From positions 1 to 64,000 of the forward strand of contig CALZJE010000009.1 of the NCBI GenBank assembly GCA_945787715.1: DNA of 64,000 nt. The letters run 5' to 3'. Positions 62,946 through 64,000 of the stretch are shown piece by piece. Position 1 is the first letter of the stretch. Each line of letters starts with the position of its first letter. This DNA is from an uncultured Ectothiorhodospiraceae bacterium. GTDB taxonomy: Bacteria; Pseudomonadota; Gammaproteobacteria; S012-40. The notes below the pieces were generated by a model, which worked only from the letters and a program-made list of their open reading frames with translations, was not told the DNA's origin and did not search any database. The position numbers and the translations under genes are program-made.

Positions 62946-64000
62946 GCAGGGGTAATGCTTCTGCCACTGTATAAAATGATCCGATGATAATTAACTTATC
63001 ATACTTTTCCAATTTTTCCTTTGCAGCATTAACCGCTTCGGTAACTGTATTTAAGCAAACAACATCCTTAAAATTTACACCCTGCTGTAAAACTTTTTCC
63101 TGCAAATTTTTCGCCGACAGGCCTCTGTCAACATCAAGGCCAGCAATATACCAGCGGTCAATGACTGGCTTTAAGGCTTCAACAATTTTCGGTACTGATT
63201 TATCCGCCAACATAGCAAGCACAACAGAATGATTTCCAATTTTGTGCATACTCTGTAAATTGTTGACAAAAGTGTGTATCCCATGGGGATTATGCGCCAC
63301 ATCTAAAATAATTATGCTTTCATTCGGCTGAGGAATGACTTGAAAACGTCCAGGTAACTGGCATTGCGCTAAACCAACTCTGATGTGATTCATACTTAAT
63401 GGTAAATCTTCTGCCAAACACTCTGTTGCCATTAATGCTGTTGCTGCATTTCGATATTGATGTTCACCTTTCAATCTCGGATGAGGTAGGCCAAATTTTT
63501 TACTATTCTGACTCCACCACTGCCAAGTCATATCTTGAATGGCAAATCCAAATTCACTACCGAGTTGAAGCAAGTTGAGTTGCTGCTCCGCCACTAGCTC
63601 ATCGATATTGCTTGGAGGATTATCATCTGCAAAAATGAGTGGCTTATTAGCTCGACCAATTCCAAATTTTTCAAAGGCAATTTTTTCTCGCGTATCGCCC
63701 AACCAGGATTCATGATCCAATTGAATATTTGTGACGACACTAACATCTGGTTCTACGAGATTCACTGCATCAAGGCGCCCGCCCAAACCAACTTCAAGAA
63801 TGGCAATGTCTAAATTATTATTTTGAAAAAGATCAAACGCAGCTAAAGTACCGAATTCAAAATAGGTAATGGAAACACCTTCGCGTGCAGTCTCCACATG
63901 ATCAAATACCTGACACAATACCTCATCAGAGACTGGCTCACCCTGCAAGCGAATTCGCTCGTTGTAATGTAAAAGATGTGGAGATGTATAAACGCCGACA
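62908..64000 (-). CDS. folC: Bifunctional folylpolyglutamate/dihydrofolate synthase, 5' end cut off by the window
   Basis: Reading frame continues past 63948 to the window edge (VGVYTSPHLLHYNERIRLQGE...); ITYFEFGTLAAFDLF, EVGLGGRLDAVN, DVAHNPHG. Confidence 0.95.
   Translation of the reverse strand, partial: VGVYTSPHLLHYNERIRLQGEPVSDEVLCQVFDHVETAREGVSITYFEFGTLAAFDLFQNNNLDIAILEVGLGGRLDAVNLVEPDVSVVTNIQLDHESWLGDTREKIAFEKFGIGRANKPLIFADDNPPSNIDELVAEQQLNLLQLGSEFGFAIQDMTWQWWSQNSKKFGLPHPRLKGEHQYRNAATALMATECLAEDLPLSMNHIRVGLAQCQLPGRFQVIPQPNESIIILDVAHNPHGIHTFVNNLQSMHKIGNHSVVLAMLADKSVPKIVEALKPVIDRWYIAGLDVDRGLSAKNLQEKVLQQGVNFKDVVCLNTVTEAVNAAKEKLEKYDKLIIIGSFYTVAEALPLLGGNIDGNSDGS

Noticed and set aside
1-64000. 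CRISPR arrays, known anti-phage defence operons, prophage or secretion-system clusters
   Set aside because: No regularly spaced repeats, no cas/R-M/defence-type proteins and no phage structural genes recognised in any frame.

Overview
This is an AT-rich chromosomal window from what looks like a gammaproteobacterium. It is mostly conserved housekeeping synteny: parC-parE, dksA, thrC-hom-alaC, rpoS-nlpD-(yqaA)-pcm-surE, htpG, ppsA, gpmI, arsC, glrR-qseG-glrK, pstSCAB, rhombosortase and folC-dedD-cvpA-purF. I saw no rRNA, tRNA, CRISPR array, prophage or complete IS element. The least explained part is ~36.9-38.6 kb. It holds three tandem paralogous single-TM microproteins of 36-37 aa with a shared architecture, D-x-x-Y-V-x(16)-L-S-F-H-[G/S]-stop. 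Each has its own Shine-Dalgarno sequence and each is followed by a hairpin or terminator. A fourth unrelated 26-aa TM peptide follows. The six-frame track lists none of these as short ORFs; one is hidden inside a longer ORF call. Other observations are a dispersed MITE-like intergenic repeat (3 copies, one an internally deleted inverted miniature abutting arsC), a separate ~110-bp imperfect palindromic element at the window start, a long hairpin between ppsA and gpmI, a decayed receiver-PP2C (SpoIIE/RsbU-type) response regulator beside an intact STAS partner, a hybrid kinase/TonB receptor/orphan ABC-type SBP/LuxR-regulator sensory cluster, a sigma32-type promoter for htpG, and a possible structured RNA between thrC and a DUF3579-like gene. 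All product calls are from reading the translated sequences; no database search was run.
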